DNA from: DASUAL01 sp035763805
GTDB taxonomy: Bacteria; Gemmatimonadota; Gemmatimonadetes; Gemmatimonadales; GWC2-71-9
Reading direction: 5' to 3'
DNA length: 64,000 nt
NCBI GenBank assembly: GCA_035763805.1
Contig: DASUAL010000027.1
Location: 1-64,000 of the forward strand
A program made the translations under genes and the position numbers. Under the pieces are notes generated by a model. That model made no database searches. It worked only from the letters and a program-made list of their open reading frames with translations, and was not told the DNA's origin. This document shows positions 1 to 11,253 of this stretch, piece by piece (the stretch's first letter is position 1; every line of letters begins with the position of its first letter).

Positions 1-1
1 A

Positions 2-535
2 CGCGAACTCATAGCCCGTGTCCGCGCCGGGGACGGCGCCGCAGAGCGTGTGCTGTACGATGCGCACGTGGATCGCGTGTACCGGTTGGCCTACCGGCTC
101 GCGGGTGACGACGAGCTGGCGCGCGAATTCACCCAGGACACTTTCGTCCGCGCGTTTGAGCGGCTCGGCTCCTTCCGGGGCGAGGCGAAGCTCTCGACCT
201 GGCTGCACGCCATCGCGACGTCGGTGGCGCTGAACGGGCTGAGGAAGGTGAAGCGGTTCCGGCACCGGGAAACGGATCTGGAGCACGCCGACGGGCTCTC
301 GGCAACCGTGCGAGCGGCGGAGCCGGATCTCAAGCGGCGCCTGGCGAGAGCGATCGACGCGCTGCCGGACGGCTATCGTACCGTGTTCGTGATGCACGAC
401 GTCGAGGGCTACACGCACGAGGAGATCGGCGCCGCCCTCGGGATCGAGACAGGCACGTCGAAGGCGCAACTGTCACGGGCGCGCGCCAAGCTGCGGGACG
501 CGCTCGCCGACTTCGCAGGAGAGTGGGTGTCATGA
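2..535 (+). CDS. ECF sigma factor, 5' end cut by window
   Basis: RNA polymerase sigma-70 family factor of the extracytoplasmic-function class, which directs RNA polymerase to a stress regulon. The frame is open to the window edge, and residues upstream of the first internal GTG (position 50) read RELIARVRAGDGAAERVLYD, the usual start of region 2, so the true start lies outside. Region 2 (DELAREFTQDTFVRAF, then a WLHAIA core) and region 4 (LPDGYRTVFVMHDVEGYTHE, then a helix-turn-helix) are both present. The stop overlaps the next start as ATGA, so it is coupled to a membrane protein that is probably its anti-sigma partner. Confidence 0.93.
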   Translation, partial: RELIARVRAGDGAAERVLYDAHVDRVYRLAYRLAGDDELAREFTQDTFVRAFERLGSFRGEAKLSTWLHAIATSVALNGLRKVKRFRHRETDLEHADGLSATVRAAEPDLKRRLARAIDALPDGYRTVFVMHDVEGYTHEEIGAALGIETGTSKAQLSRARAKLRDALADFAGEWVS

Positions 536-1155
536 CCGAAGACCGGTTCGAACGGCTGCTGCGCGACGCGGCGCAGGACTATCACCGCCCGCCCGAAACA
601 CCGCGCGAGGATCTGTGGCGGCGCATCGCGGCGGTGCGGGAAGCACGGCGGCGGCGCGTGGCCGTGCGGGGCGGGTGGCTCCGGTGGGGTATGGGCATCG
701 CGGCGGTGCTCGCGCTGGGCATCGGGATCGGTCGGTGGTCGGCGCGCAGCGCGCCGGACATGGTGACGGTCGCCCCGGCCCGCGGCGACCAGGCGGCGCT
801 TGCGTACCGCGTGGCGGCGGCCCGGTATCTGAGCCGCACCGAGACCCTGCTCACGGGATTCCGGACCGAAGCCCGCGCCGGCACGCCCCACGCGCAATTC
901 ACCGCGCAGGCCCGCGACCTGCTCGGCACGACCCGCCTGATGCTCGACTCGCCCGCCGGCAAGGACCCTCGGTTGAAGAGCCTCCTCGAGGACCTGGAGC
1001 TGGTGCTGGCGCAGATTGCCCTGCTGCCGTCGAGCGGGCAGCGGGAAGACGTCCAGCTGATCGACCAGGCACTGGAACAACGGAGCGTGCTGCTGCGGCT
1101 GCGCTCGGCGGTCCCCGCCGGCCCGGGCCCAATGCGCGCGCAAGGAGCACTGTGA
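532..1155 (+). CDS. membrane protein, probable anti-sigma factor
   Basis: A 207-residue protein with a basic cytosolic N-terminus (about 45 residues), one membrane segment (around residues 48-65, GMGIAAVLALGIGIG) and an extracytoplasmic helical C-terminus. No zinc-binding HxxxCxxC motif is visible, so it is not a standard zinc anti-sigma factor. The role is inferred from the ATGA overlap with the sigma gene. I prefer the ATG at 532 over an in-frame GTG at 523 because it gives that coupling. Its own stop overlaps the ATG of the HEAT protein by one base. Confidence 0.75.
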   Translation: MTEDRFERLLRDAAQDYHRPPETPREDLWRRIAAVREARRRRVAVRGGWLRWGMGIAAVLALGIGIGRWSARSAPDMVTVAPARGDQAALAYRVAAARYLSRTETLLTGFRTEARAGTPHAQFTAQARDLLGTTRLMLDSPAGKDPRLKSLLEDLELVLAQIALLPSSGQREDVQLIDQALEQRSVLLRLRSAVPAGPGPMRAQGAL

Positions 1156-2702
1156 TGCAGGTGATGCAGCTCGTTTTGGCGTCCGTCGTGGGACTGCAAC
1201 AGCCGGCCCCCCCGTCGCTCGGGCGGCCGGAGATCGCCGCCCCGGGGCTTTCCGCCCTACGCGCGCGCGCGCAGCTCGACGAGCTGCAGGGCGTCGAGCT
1301 GCTTCAGGGACTCGGGGGGCTCGGCGGGCTCGACCTGTTGGACGACCGGAGCTTGGCGCTCTCGCTTGACGAACAGGATCCCGCCGACTCGCTGTATCGC
1401 GCCGCGCGCCAGGCGCTGAACCGCAGCCAGTACCGCCGCGCGGCCGAGCTCTTCGAGCAGCTGCGCAGTCGCTACCCACGATCGTCGTACGCGCCCGACG
1501 CGTACTACTGGGAAGCGTTCGCACTTTATCGCACGGGGGCCGAGGATGGGCTGCGCGCGGCCCGCACGGCGCTGCGCACCCAAGCTGAGCGTCATCCCGA
1601 TGCAGCCACGCACCGGGACGCCGAGGTCCTGCTGCTGCGGGTGCAAGGGGAGTTGGCGCGGCGTGGCGACGCCGAGGCGGCCGAGGCCATCGCGAACGAG
1701 GTCGACACCATCGCCCCCGAACCCGCGCAGCGCGCCCAGGAGCCGCGGCCCGCCCGCCCCCCACGTCCGCCACGCCCGCCGCGACCACCCGCCCCGCCCC
1801 GCCCGGCTCACTCCGGTTGCGACGACGAGGACGACATCCGAGTGGCCGCGCTGAACGCGATGCTTCAGATGGACGAGGACCGCGCGGTCCCAATCCTGAA
1901 GACCGTGCTGGCGAGGCGCGACGAAGGGTCTACCTGCCTGCGCCGCAAGGCGGTGTTCCTCGTGTCCCAGAAGCGCTCCGCGGAAACCGAGGACATCCTG
2001 CTCGACGCGGCCCGCAATGATCCGGACCCCGAAGTGCGCGAGCAGGCGGTCTTCTGGTTGTCGCAAGTGGGCACGGACAAGGCCGTCGCGGCGCTCGATT
2101 CCATCCTGCGACACGCCACCGAAGAGACCCTGCAGGAGAAGGCCATCTTCTCGCTGTCCCAGCAGCGCAGCCCGCGCGCGGCCGCGGCGCTTCGGAGCTA
2201 CGCGGAGCGCCGTGACGTCCCGCAGCGCATCCGCGAGCAAGCCATCTTCTGGCTCAGCCAGCAGAGGTCGCCCGAGACGGTCGAGTTCCTCAAGGGCCTG
2301 TTTGCCAAGCTCGACAACGACGAGCTCAAGGAGAAGGTGCTGTTCTCGTTCTCGCAGATGCGGGTGGCCCGAACCGATCGCTGGCTGCTCGATGTCGCAC
2401 TGAACAAGAGCGAAAGCGTAGAGATCCGGAAGAAGGCGCTGTTCTGGGCCGGGCAGGGGCACGCGCCCATCACCGACCTCGTGGCGCTGTACGATCGGAC
2501 GGACGCGCCGGAGATGCGCGAGCAGCTGATCTTCGTGTACTCCCAGCGGCGCGAGCCCTCGGCAGTGGACAAGCTGCTCGCCATCGCGCGGACCGACCCG
2601 GACAAGGAGCTTCGCAAGAAGGCGCTGTTCTGGCTCGGCCAGTCGCGCGACCCCCGCGTCGCCGAACTCCTGCTCCAAATCATCAACCAGGACAAGCCCT
2701 GA
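1155..2702 (+). CDS. exported HEAT-repeat protein
   Basis: A 515-residue protein with a short signal-like N-terminus ending near GLQQ. A TPR-like stretch follows (about residues 75-170: YRAARQALNRSQYRRAAELF, then FEQLRSRYPRS), then a Pro/Arg-rich linker (about 195-220). The rest is a long array of roughly 31-residue HEAT-type repeats whose helices carry a recurring F-W-L-S-Q or A-I-F-S-L-S-Q core. Such arrays are protein-interaction scaffolds. It is coupled to the upstream sigma/anti-sigma pair, so it may be an envelope-stress component. The substrate is unknown. Confidence 0.85.
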   Translation: MQVMQLVLASVVGLQQPAPPSLGRPEIAAPGLSALRARAQLDELQGVELLQGLGGLGGLDLLDDRSLALSLDEQDPADSLYRAARQALNRSQYRRAAELFEQLRSRYPRSSYAPDAYYWEAFALYRTGAEDGLRAARTALRTQAERHPDAATHRDAEVLLLRVQGELARRGDAEAAEAIANEVDTIAPEPAQRAQEPRPARPPRPPRPPRPPAPPRPAHSGCDDEDDIRVAALNAMLQMDEDRAVPILKTVLARRDEGSTCLRRKAVFLVSQKRSAETEDILLDAARNDPDPEVREQAVFWLSQVGTDKAVAALDSILRHATEETLQEKAIFSLSQQRSPRAAAALRSYAERRDVPQRIREQAIFWLSQQRSPETVEFLKGLFAKLDNDELKEKVLFSFSQMRVARTDRWLLDVALNKSESVEIRKKALFWAGQGHAPITDLVALYDRTDAPEMREQLIFVYSQRREPSAVDKLLAIARTDPDKELRKKALFWLGQSRDPRVAELLLQIINQDKP

Positions 2703-3496
2703 CCGCCCGCGCGCTCGTCCTGCTCGCGCTGTGCGGCTCGGCCGCGACCGCCCAATCGCTCGAGCAACGAATCGACCGCGCACCCGACGGCGAGGTGCGT
2801 TTCAGCTACGCCGCGCGGCAGGGCGTGTCCGGCAATGGCTGGAACATCATCACCTGGGACTGCGAGGCCGGCCGGTGCAAGAGCCAGCACGTCGAGGGAC
2901 ACTTCTCCGACGTGGACCGGGAAAGTTGGCGGTCCGAGTGCGACTCGGGCCCGGTCCGCATCTCCCTCACGAAGCGAGGGAACGACGTGACCCGACTCCG
3001 CACTTATGTCGGCGGCACATGGCGTGCCGCGGCGGGGGCCACAGACCTGGGCACCGCAAGTGCTCCTGAAGCCGCGCGCTATCTGTTGTCCCTCGCCCGC
3101 GCCGCGACGTCGGGGGCGCGGGAGAGGGCCATCTTCGCCGCGACGCTCGCCGACAGCGTAATCCTGGGCCCTGACCTGCTGCGGATCGCCCGCGACACAG
3201 GAGTCCCCCGCCGCACGCGTCGCACAGCGGTGTTCTGGCTGGGCCAGGCCGCCGAGCAGGCCGCAACCCAGGGTCTCGACGACCTCGTGGCGGCGGACAC
3301 GATGGACCGCGAGATCCGTGAAGCCGCCGTCTTCGCCCTGTCGCAGCGGCCCCGCGAGGAGGGCGTCCCCGCCCTGATCCGGATCGCCCACACCCACCGT
3401 GATCCCGAAGTGCGCCGCAAGGCGATCTTCTGGCTCGGCCAGTCAGACGACTCGCGGGCGTTGGCGCTCTTCGAGGAGCTCCTGACCAGGCCCTGA
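2699..3496 (+). CDS. second exported HEAT-repeat protein (probable CTG start)
   Basis: Reading upstream of the first conventional start (GTG 2795), the frame stays open and encodes a good signal peptide, TARALVLLALCGSAATAQS, beginning at a CTG (2699-2701) that overlaps the previous stop as CTGA. I therefore place the start at CTG 2699, giving 265 residues; a start at GTG 2795 would lose the signal peptide. The N-terminal half holds four Cys residues between about residues 55 and 83. The C-terminal half has HEAT repeats with the same core as its neighbour (TAVFWLGQ, AAVFALSQ, KAIFWLGQ). It is probably a paralogous partner of the upstream HEAT protein. Confidence 0.75.
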   Translation: MTARALVLLALCGSAATAQSLEQRIDRAPDGEVRFSYAARQGVSGNGWNIITWDCEAGRCKSQHVEGHFSDVDRESWRSECDSGPVRISLTKRGNDVTRLRTYVGGTWRAAAGATDLGTASAPEAARYLLSLARAATSGARERAIFAATLADSVILGPDLLRIARDTGVPRRTRRTAVFWLGQAAEQAATQGLDDLVAADTMDREIREAAVFALSQRPREEGVPALIRIAHTHRDPEVRRKAIFWLGQSDDSRALALFEELLTRP

Positions 3497-3545
3497 CCGC
3501 CGCTTCCCCCTTCCGTCTTACTCCCTCCCCTGTTGTCTTTCCCCC

Positions 3546-4148
3546 ATGCCATTCTGGACCATGCCGCGCAGGGTCGCGGCAGCCGTCGTCGCGGCGATCG
3601 TGGTCGCGCTGGCCTGGGCGGCGGTGGTAGTGGCGGTGGCGCTGACCGCCGCCCGCGACCAGGCGAAGAGCGCCGACGCCATCGTTGTACTGGGCGCCGC
3701 CCAGTACAACGGCCGGCCGTCGCCCGTGTTCCGCGCCCGGCTCAACCACGCTGCGGCGCTGTACCAGCGCGGCCTCGCGCCGGTCGTGCTCGTCACCGGC
3801 GGAGTCGGCATGGGCGACACGCTGAGCGAGTCGGAGGTGGGCCGCCGCTACCTCCTCCGGGTGGGGCTCCCGGACGCTGCGGTCATCGCGCTCCCGGCGG
3901 GCTCGAGCACGACGGCGTCCCTCGCCGGCGTGGCCCACTGGTTCAGCGGGCACGAGAACCGCCGGGTGCTGCTCGTGTCCGACGGGTTCCACATGCTGCG
4001 GCTCGAGATCATCGCACGTCGGCTCGGGCTGGTCCCCTTCACGTCTCCCGCGCCCGGCTCGCCGATCCGCTCCAACCCCCGGCTGAACGCCGGCTACTTC
4101 CTCGCCGAGGGCTTCAAGGTTCCCGTCACCTGGCTCTTCAACCGCTGA
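3546..4148 (+). CDS. YdcF/SanA-type DUF218 protein
   Basis: A 200-residue protein with one N-terminal membrane anchor (residues 9-33) and a DUF218 domain: ADAIVVLGAA, then VLVTGGVG, SESEVGRRYL, SSTTASLAGV and VLLVSDGFHMLR. Members of the family are anchored envelope proteins connected with cell-wall or SAM-related metabolism, but the reaction is not settled. The start ATG follows a pyrimidine-rich 40-base spacer with no clear ribosome binding site. It is followed 11 bases later by the NUDIX gene. Confidence 0.85.
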   Translation: MPFWTMPRRVAAAVVAAIVVALAWAAVVVAVALTAARDQAKSADAIVVLGAAQYNGRPSPVFRARLNHAAALYQRGLAPVVLVTGGVGMGDTLSESEVGRRYLLRVGLPDAAVIALPAGSSTTASLAGVAHWFSGHENRRVLLVSDGFHMLRLEIIARRLGLVPFTSPAPGSPIRSNPRLNAGYFLAEGFKVPVTWLFNR

Positions 4149-4159
4149 GGGGGGCGCAG

Positions 4160-4699
4160 ATGCAACTCGCCACGCGCTCGATCTACGCGGGCCGCGTCGT
4201 GCGGCTGGACGTCGACACTGTCCGCTTTCCCGACGGCTCCACCGGTGAGCTGGAACTGATCCGGCATCCCGGCGCCGCGGCCGTGGTGCCGTGCGCATCC
4301 GACCCCGCGGCCGGCGACCCCACAATCGTGATGATCAAGCAGTACCGCTACGCGGCCGGCGGGCCGCTCTGGGAGATCCCGGCCGGCACACTCGCACCCG
4401 GCGAGACGCCCGAAGGGTGCGCCCGGCGCGAGCTGCTCGAGGAAGCGGGAGTGACGGCGGCACGGCTCGAGCCCCTCACGTCCATCTGGACCACACCCGG
4501 CTTCACCGACGAAGTCATTCATCTGTACATGGCAACCGGGCTCTCGGCGCTGACGGCGGCACCCGAGCGCGACGAGTTCATCGAGGTGGTGCCGCAGCCG
4601 CTGTCGCACGTGCTCGCCGCGATTCGCGACGGTGAGGTCCGTGACGCCAAGACAATAGTCGCAATCCTTTATATGGCGGGGTTCAAGCTCGGGCTGTAG
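4160..4699 (+). CDS. NUDIX hydrolase, ADP-ribose pyrophosphatase type
   Basis: A 179-residue protein with a full NUDIX box at about residues 80-102: a Gly start (GTLAPGE), then RRELLEEAGV carrying the metal-binding R-E-x-x-E-E. The preceding strand (IVMIKQYRYAAGG, then WEIPAG) is typical of ADP-ribose diphosphatases, which split ADP-ribose to AMP and ribose 5-phosphate. Substrate assignment is by family resemblance. The ATG at 4160 follows GGGGGCG. Confidence 0.88.
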   Translation: MQLATRSIYAGRVVRLDVDTVRFPDGSTGELELIRHPGAAAVVPCASDPAAGDPTIVMIKQYRYAAGGPLWEIPAGTLAPGETPEGCARRELLEEAGVTAARLEPLTSIWTTPGFTDEVIHLYMATGLSALTAAPERDEFIEVVPQPLSHVLAAIRDGEVRDAKTIVAILYMAGFKLGL

Positions 4700-4890
4700 C
4701 GTTGCGCCGTCCCCACTTTGGGACGATATTGGAGGGGCCACCGCGAGGGGTCCACGCCGAAGGCGTTGTCCACAAAGAGCTTGCAAAACAGGGGTGCGAC
4801 GGGTACGGTTCGTGCCGCATCGTAGTAAGCGTGGCTGAAGTACCGCACGCGGAAGCGTGGGTGTTTCTGTCTGAAACCGTGGGGTGATCG
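4700..4890 (+). other. intergenic region before second sigma gene
   Basis: A 191-base gap. It has TTGCAA (about 4780) and short AT-richer patches that could be promoter elements, and one DnaA-box-like nonamer, TTGTCCACA (4766-4774), probably by chance. A 61-residue frame runs through it but has no family resemblance. I see no RNA gene. Confidence 0.4.
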
Positions 4891-5535
4891 ATGCGAGCAA
4901 CCCTCAAGCGCAAACCCCAAGCCGCCGTCACGGCCCGCGCGCTGGAGCGCCAGGCGCTCCACGAGCTGGACGACGGCCGGCTGGTCCTCGAGCACCTCGG
5001 CGGCGACCCGCAGGCGTTCGGCACGCTGGTCGACCGCTACCAGACCCGGCTGCTCAACTTCATCAACCGGACGATTGGCGACCGGGAGCGCGCCGAGGAC
5101 TTGGTGCAGGAGGTGTTTATCCGGGTGTTCCGGCATCTGCACCGGTTCGACCAGACGAAGAAGTTCTCGACGTGGATTTATACAATCGCCTCCAACCTGG
5201 CGAAGAACGAGCTCCGCAACCGCAGCCGCAACCCGCTCGTGCTGTTCCAGACGATCAAGAAGCACTGGGAGGCCGATCATCGGCCGCTGCAGTTCGAGGA
5301 CGCGTCGGCGCGGCCGGACGACCTGTATCGCAAGCGCTACCTGAAGGAGACCGTGGACCAGTGCGTGGACCAGCTCCCGACCCATCATCGGGCGGTGTTC
5401 GTGCTGCGGGAGCTCGAGGGCAAGAGCTACGCCGAGATCGCCGACATCACCGGGTGTAACCTGGGAACGGTGAAGAGCCGGCTCAACCGCGCGCGCAACA
5501 GCTTTGCCCAGCTGATCGGACCGCTGCTCCAATAA
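4891..5535 (+). CDS. ECF sigma factor, RpoE-like
   Basis: A 214-residue sigma factor. Region 2: LVDRYQTRLLNFINRTIGD, then AEDLVQEVFIRVFRHLHRFD and KFSTWIYTIASNLAKNELR. Region 4: QLPTHHRAVFVLRELEGKSY followed by the helix-turn-helix CNLGTVKSRLNRAR. An N-terminal extension of about 35 residues is present. The zinc-finger membrane protein 39 bases downstream is the expected anti-sigma partner, so the pair probably responds to envelope signals. Confidence 0.93.
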   Translation: MRATLKRKPQAAVTARALERQALHELDDGRLVLEHLGGDPQAFGTLVDRYQTRLLNFINRTIGDRERAEDLVQEVFIRVFRHLHRFDQTKKFSTWIYTIASNLAKNELRNRSRNPLVLFQTIKKHWEADHRPLQFEDASARPDDLYRKRYLKETVDQCVDQLPTHHRAVFVLRELEGKSYAEIADITGCNLGTVKSRLNRARNSFAQLIGPLLQ

Positions 5536-5574
5536 CCTGGAACTCCACCTGGGCCTCACGGTAGAATAGCCGTC

Positions 5575-6063
5575 ATGACGTGCGCCGAGTTTCTGGACCG
5601 CTACACGGAGTTCCGTGACGGGCTGATCACGGCCCCAGGCGAGCTCCGCCGGTTCGAGCGGCACCTGGCGCAGTGCCCCACCTGTCGCAGGTACGACACC
5701 GCGGTCCGGCGGGGAGTGCTCGCCCTGCAAGCCACCGAGAGCATCGAGCCGTCGCCGGACTTCCGGCGCCGGCTCGAAGCGCGTCTGGAGCGGGAGCGCC
5801 GGGCGAGCGCCGAGGTTCGAGCCGGTGCGGGCGTCGCGGCGGCGCTGTTCGTGGCGGCCGCGATCGCGCTGCTCGCCCTCGAAGGGACCCGACGACCCGA
5901 AGTGGCGAGCGCCCCAGCGCTGCCGGCCGTCCCCTTCCCCAAGCCAGTGGCCAGCGCCGGCGTTCCGTTCGTCTCGTTCCAGGACCCGCGTGCCAGCGTG
6001 GTGTCCGGCAACCCGTATCCGTACGGGACCGCGCTCGTCGAGCCCGCCACCGCCGGTCGCTAG
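5575..6063 (+). CDS. zinc-finger anti-sigma factor
   Basis: A 162-residue protein. The N-terminal zf-HC2 domain has Cys3 and the HLAQCPTC motif (H-x3-C-x2-C, about residues 31-38). One membrane segment follows (about 84-101, VAAALFVAAAIALLAL), then a short Pro-rich periplasmic tail. The domain binds and holds an ECF sigma factor. The gene directly upstream encodes that sigma factor. Confidence 0.87.
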   Translation: MTCAEFLDRYTEFRDGLITAPGELRRFERHLAQCPTCRRYDTAVRRGVLALQATESIEPSPDFRRRLEARLERERRASAEVRAGAGVAAALFVAAAIALLALEGTRRPEVASAPALPAVPFPKPVASAGVPFVSFQDPRASVVSGNPYPYGTALVEPATAGR

Positions 6064-6123
6064 GCGTTTTTTCGATACTGTTGACCTTTCTCCGCGCCCC
6101 CGCCCGCGGTAACTTCCGCGCGT

Positions 6124-7182
6124 ATGGGGGCTCTCACGCTCGACGCGCTACACCGGAGCCTCAAACAGCCCGGAACGGCGCCTGATCCGGTCTATTATCT
6201 CCACGGCGACGAGGACGTCCTCAAGGACGAGGCCGTCCGAGCCCTCCTCGACCGGGCGCTCGAGCCCGGCACGCGCGACTTCAATTTCGACCGCCGGAGC
6301 GCGGCGGACCTCGACCCCGAGAGCTTCCACTCGTTGGTGAACACCCCGCCGATGCTTGCCGCCAGGCGGGCGGTGGTGATTCGTGGCCTCGAAGAGCTCA
6401 GGAAGACATCCAAGGTGCGCCAGGAGCTGGTCCGCTACCTCGGCTCCCCGAGCCCGACCACGCTGCTCATCCTCGTCCAGGGGGCCGGGGAGGCGCCGGA
6501 TGCCGAGCTCGCGCGCGCCGCGACGACGGTCGCGGCGCAGCCGCTCCCACCGGAGCGCGTGCGCAAGTGGGTGGCCCATCGGGCGGGACAACTCGGGCTC
6601 GCCCTCGAGCCCGACGCGGCCGAGCTGCTCGTCACGGCGGTTGGGAACGACCTCGGCGCGCTGGGGCGGGAGCTGGACAAGCTCGCCGCCCTCGCAGCCG
6701 GGCGACCCGCGACCCGGGACGACGTGGCCGCACTGGTCGGTGTGCGCCGGGGCGAAACACTGGAAGATCTCGTGGATGCGGCGCTGGAGCGGCGGGCCGC
6801 GGCGGCGGCGCAGCTCGTGCAGCCGGTGCTCGAGCAGGGGGGAATGACGGGCGTCCGGATGCTCACCGCCCTCGGCACCGCCCTGCTCGGCACCGCGCTC
6901 GCGCGGGCGGAGCTCGACCGCGGCGCCCCGCGCGGGCGGCTCGAGGTGATCCTCCTCGGCCATCTCCGCGCGACCCGGCCCTACGGGCTCGGCAGCTGGG
7001 ACCAGACTGCGGCGTGCTGGGCCGGGTGGGCGGAGTGGTGGACGGCGCCGGGGCTCCGCCGGGCACTGCGGCTCGCCCTCGACGCGGACCGCGCACTCAA
7101 ATCGACGACGGTGACGGACGAGCGGGGCATCCTGGCGCAGTTGGTGCTGTCGTTCGGGGTGCTCGAGCAGGAGGCGGCGTGA
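6124..7182 (+). CDS. holA: DNA polymerase III delta subunit
   Basis: A 352-residue clamp-loader subunit. The N-terminus YYLHGDEDVLKDEAVRALLD is the usual delta signature; this AAA+-like fold lacks a functional Walker site. Next come LLILVQGAGE and RVRKWVAHRA, and a helical collar domain at the C-terminus. It opens the beta clamp (dnaN in this window) during loading. The stop overlaps the GTG start of the SPOR protein as GTGA. Confidence 0.9.
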   Translation: MGALTLDALHRSLKQPGTAPDPVYYLHGDEDVLKDEAVRALLDRALEPGTRDFNFDRRSAADLDPESFHSLVNTPPMLAARRAVVIRGLEELRKTSKVRQELVRYLGSPSPTTLLILVQGAGEAPDAELARAATTVAAQPLPPERVRKWVAHRAGQLGLALEPDAAELLVTAVGNDLGALGRELDKLAALAAGRPATRDDVAALVGVRRGETLEDLVDAALERRAAAAAQLVQPVLEQGGMTGVRMLTALGTALLGTALARAELDRGAPRGRLEVILLGHLRATRPYGLGSWDQTAACWAGWAEWWTAPGLRRALRLALDADRALKSTTVTDERGILAQLVLSFGVLEQEAA

Positions 7183-8041
7183 GGGGGGTTAGACGGCTGG
7201 GCGGTTGGACGGCTGGCATGACGCTGCTCGTGCTATCCGTCTATCCGTCTAGCCGGCTAACCGCCCAAAGCGACACCATCCGCGCCGCCGCACTCCGCGT
7301 CGCGCAGACGCGCCCCGACTCCGCGCGCGCGATGATGCGACGCCTGATGGCTCGGCTCACGCCGCAGGACTCGCTGTACCCGGGCGCGCTGTTTACGGCG
7401 GGACGGATCGCCGCGAACGCCACTACGGCGGCCACGAACCTGCAGCGCGTCGTGATCGAATACGGACGCTCGGTGTGGGCGGACTCGGCACTCATGCTGC
7501 TCACGCAGCTCTACTTCGCGCAGGGCGATCCGGCAGCGACCGTGCAAGCGGCGGAGCGCCTGCGCCGCGACTACCCCGACTCGCCGCTCAAGTCGCGCGC
7601 CGATTTCTGGGGTGCCCGCGGCTACTTCGACCTGAAGGACGACGCGCATGGCTGCGAGCTGATCCGCGAGGCGTTGGACGGGGCCGGAAGCGACGTCGAG
7701 TTCAAGAACCAAGTCAGCTTCTACGCCGCACGTTGCACTGGGGTCACGAGCACGACCACTGTCGGACCCGCGGAGGATAGCCTGCCGACCGCAGGGGCGG
7801 AGGTGGGGGCCGGCGGCGCCAAGACCTATGGCGTCCAGGTCCTAGCCGTGAAGAGCGCCGCGCAGGTGGACGAGATGCTCACCCGTCTCAAGGTGATGGG
7901 ATTCGACGCTCGTGTCGTCCGCGACACGAGTGGCTTGTTCAAAGTGCGGGTCGGCCGGTACTCGACGCGCGAGGCGGCCCAGCAGGCGCAGCGCCGCCTC
8001 AAGACCCGGCTCGGGGGCCAGCCGTTCGTCGTGGAGGAGCC

Positions 8042-8045
<4 letters not shown>
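7179..8045 (+). CDS. exported TPR protein with C-terminal SPOR domain
   Basis: A 288-residue protein from GTG 7179 (GTGA overlap with holA), or 275 from ATG 7218; both keep a signal peptide ending RLTAQS. A TPR-like helical region follows, with TLQRV- and YFAQGDPAATVQAAERL-type helices. The last 75 residues form a SPOR domain (TYGVQVLAVKSAAQVDEML to VRVGRYSTREAAQQAQ), which binds denuded glycan strands at the septum. The first 30 codons are encoded by a long hairpin repeat (7187-7262), so the signal peptide itself derives from a repeat. The stop overlaps the mutS start. Confidence 0.83.
7187..7262. repeat. long hairpin repeat, copy A (inside a signal peptide)
   Basis: Two 30-base arms (7187-7216 and 7233-7262) are reverse complements at 23 of 30 positions. 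Nearly all mismatches are C/T, which would be G-U pairs in RNA. The loop is 16 bases. The arms are built from 7-8-base units of the type CCGTCTAT and CCGGCTAA. The same architecture recurs at 40251-40323 and 62926-63009. It lies at the junction of two overlapping genes and is translated. Confidence 0.75.
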
Positions 8046-10632
<2,587 letters not shown>

Positions 10633-10636
<4 letters not shown>

Positions 10637-11253
10637 CGGTGTGGCACAGCGTGCTCGCGAGCGCCATGGCGCTCGCGGCAGCCGGATGCGGCGAGTCGGC
10701 ACCACCGCCGGAGCAGACCGGGGGGAGGGCACCGTCGGCCGCGCCTCCCGATCAGGAACCGCCCGTGGCCGTGAACCCGGACTCGCCGATCCAGTATCCG
10801 CCGAGGCTGTACGACCAGAAGGTCGAGGGCGATGTGGTGCTGCGGCTGTACACCGACTCGACGGGACAGGTGATCCCCGAGTCGAGCAAGGTGGCGGAGT
10901 CGAGCGGTTATCCCACGCTCGATTCCGCAGCCCTCGCCGGAGCCAGGAAGCTGCGGTTCGCCCCCGCGCGGCGGCGCGGCGTTCCGGTGGCGACGGCGTT
11001 CCTGCAGCCGATCGAGTTCCGCCACCCGCGGGCCGGCGACGCCGTGATCAGGGGACAGCCGGACACCGTGAGGGCGGCCCCCGCCCCCGTCCCCGCCCCC
11101 GCCCCCGCGTCGGTACGGCGGGATACGTTCCCCCGCATCCTGCTGCCAGACACGAGCGGGGCGCGGGCGGAGACGACCACCGCACGGCCCGACACGACCA
11201 CGGCGCGACCCGACACCGCCGCGAAGGCGGACACCAGTGCCGTCGCACCCTAG
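10633..11253 (+). CDS. lipoprotein with TonB C-terminal domain
   Basis: A 206-residue protein from GTG 10633 (GTGA overlap with mutS). The signal peptide ends in a lipobox, LAAAGC (Cys19). A TonB-like domain covers about residues 50-125: IQYPPRLYDQKVEGDVVLRL, then YPTLDSAALAGARKLRFAPA. The tail is Pro/Ala- and then Thr/Asp/Arg-rich with short tandem repeats (TTTARPD). TonB domains contact outer-membrane partners. As a lipoprotein without a membrane anchor at the N-terminus, it is not a classical TonB. Confidence 0.8.

Noticed and set aside
4766..4774. DnaA-box-like TTGTCCACA.
   Set aside because: A single near-match far from dnaA, with no cluster of boxes.
4702..4887. 61-codon plus-strand frame in the gap before the second sigma gene, with an antisense alternative.
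   Set aside because: No recognisable motif, no good ribosome binding site, and neither strand gives a family resemblance.
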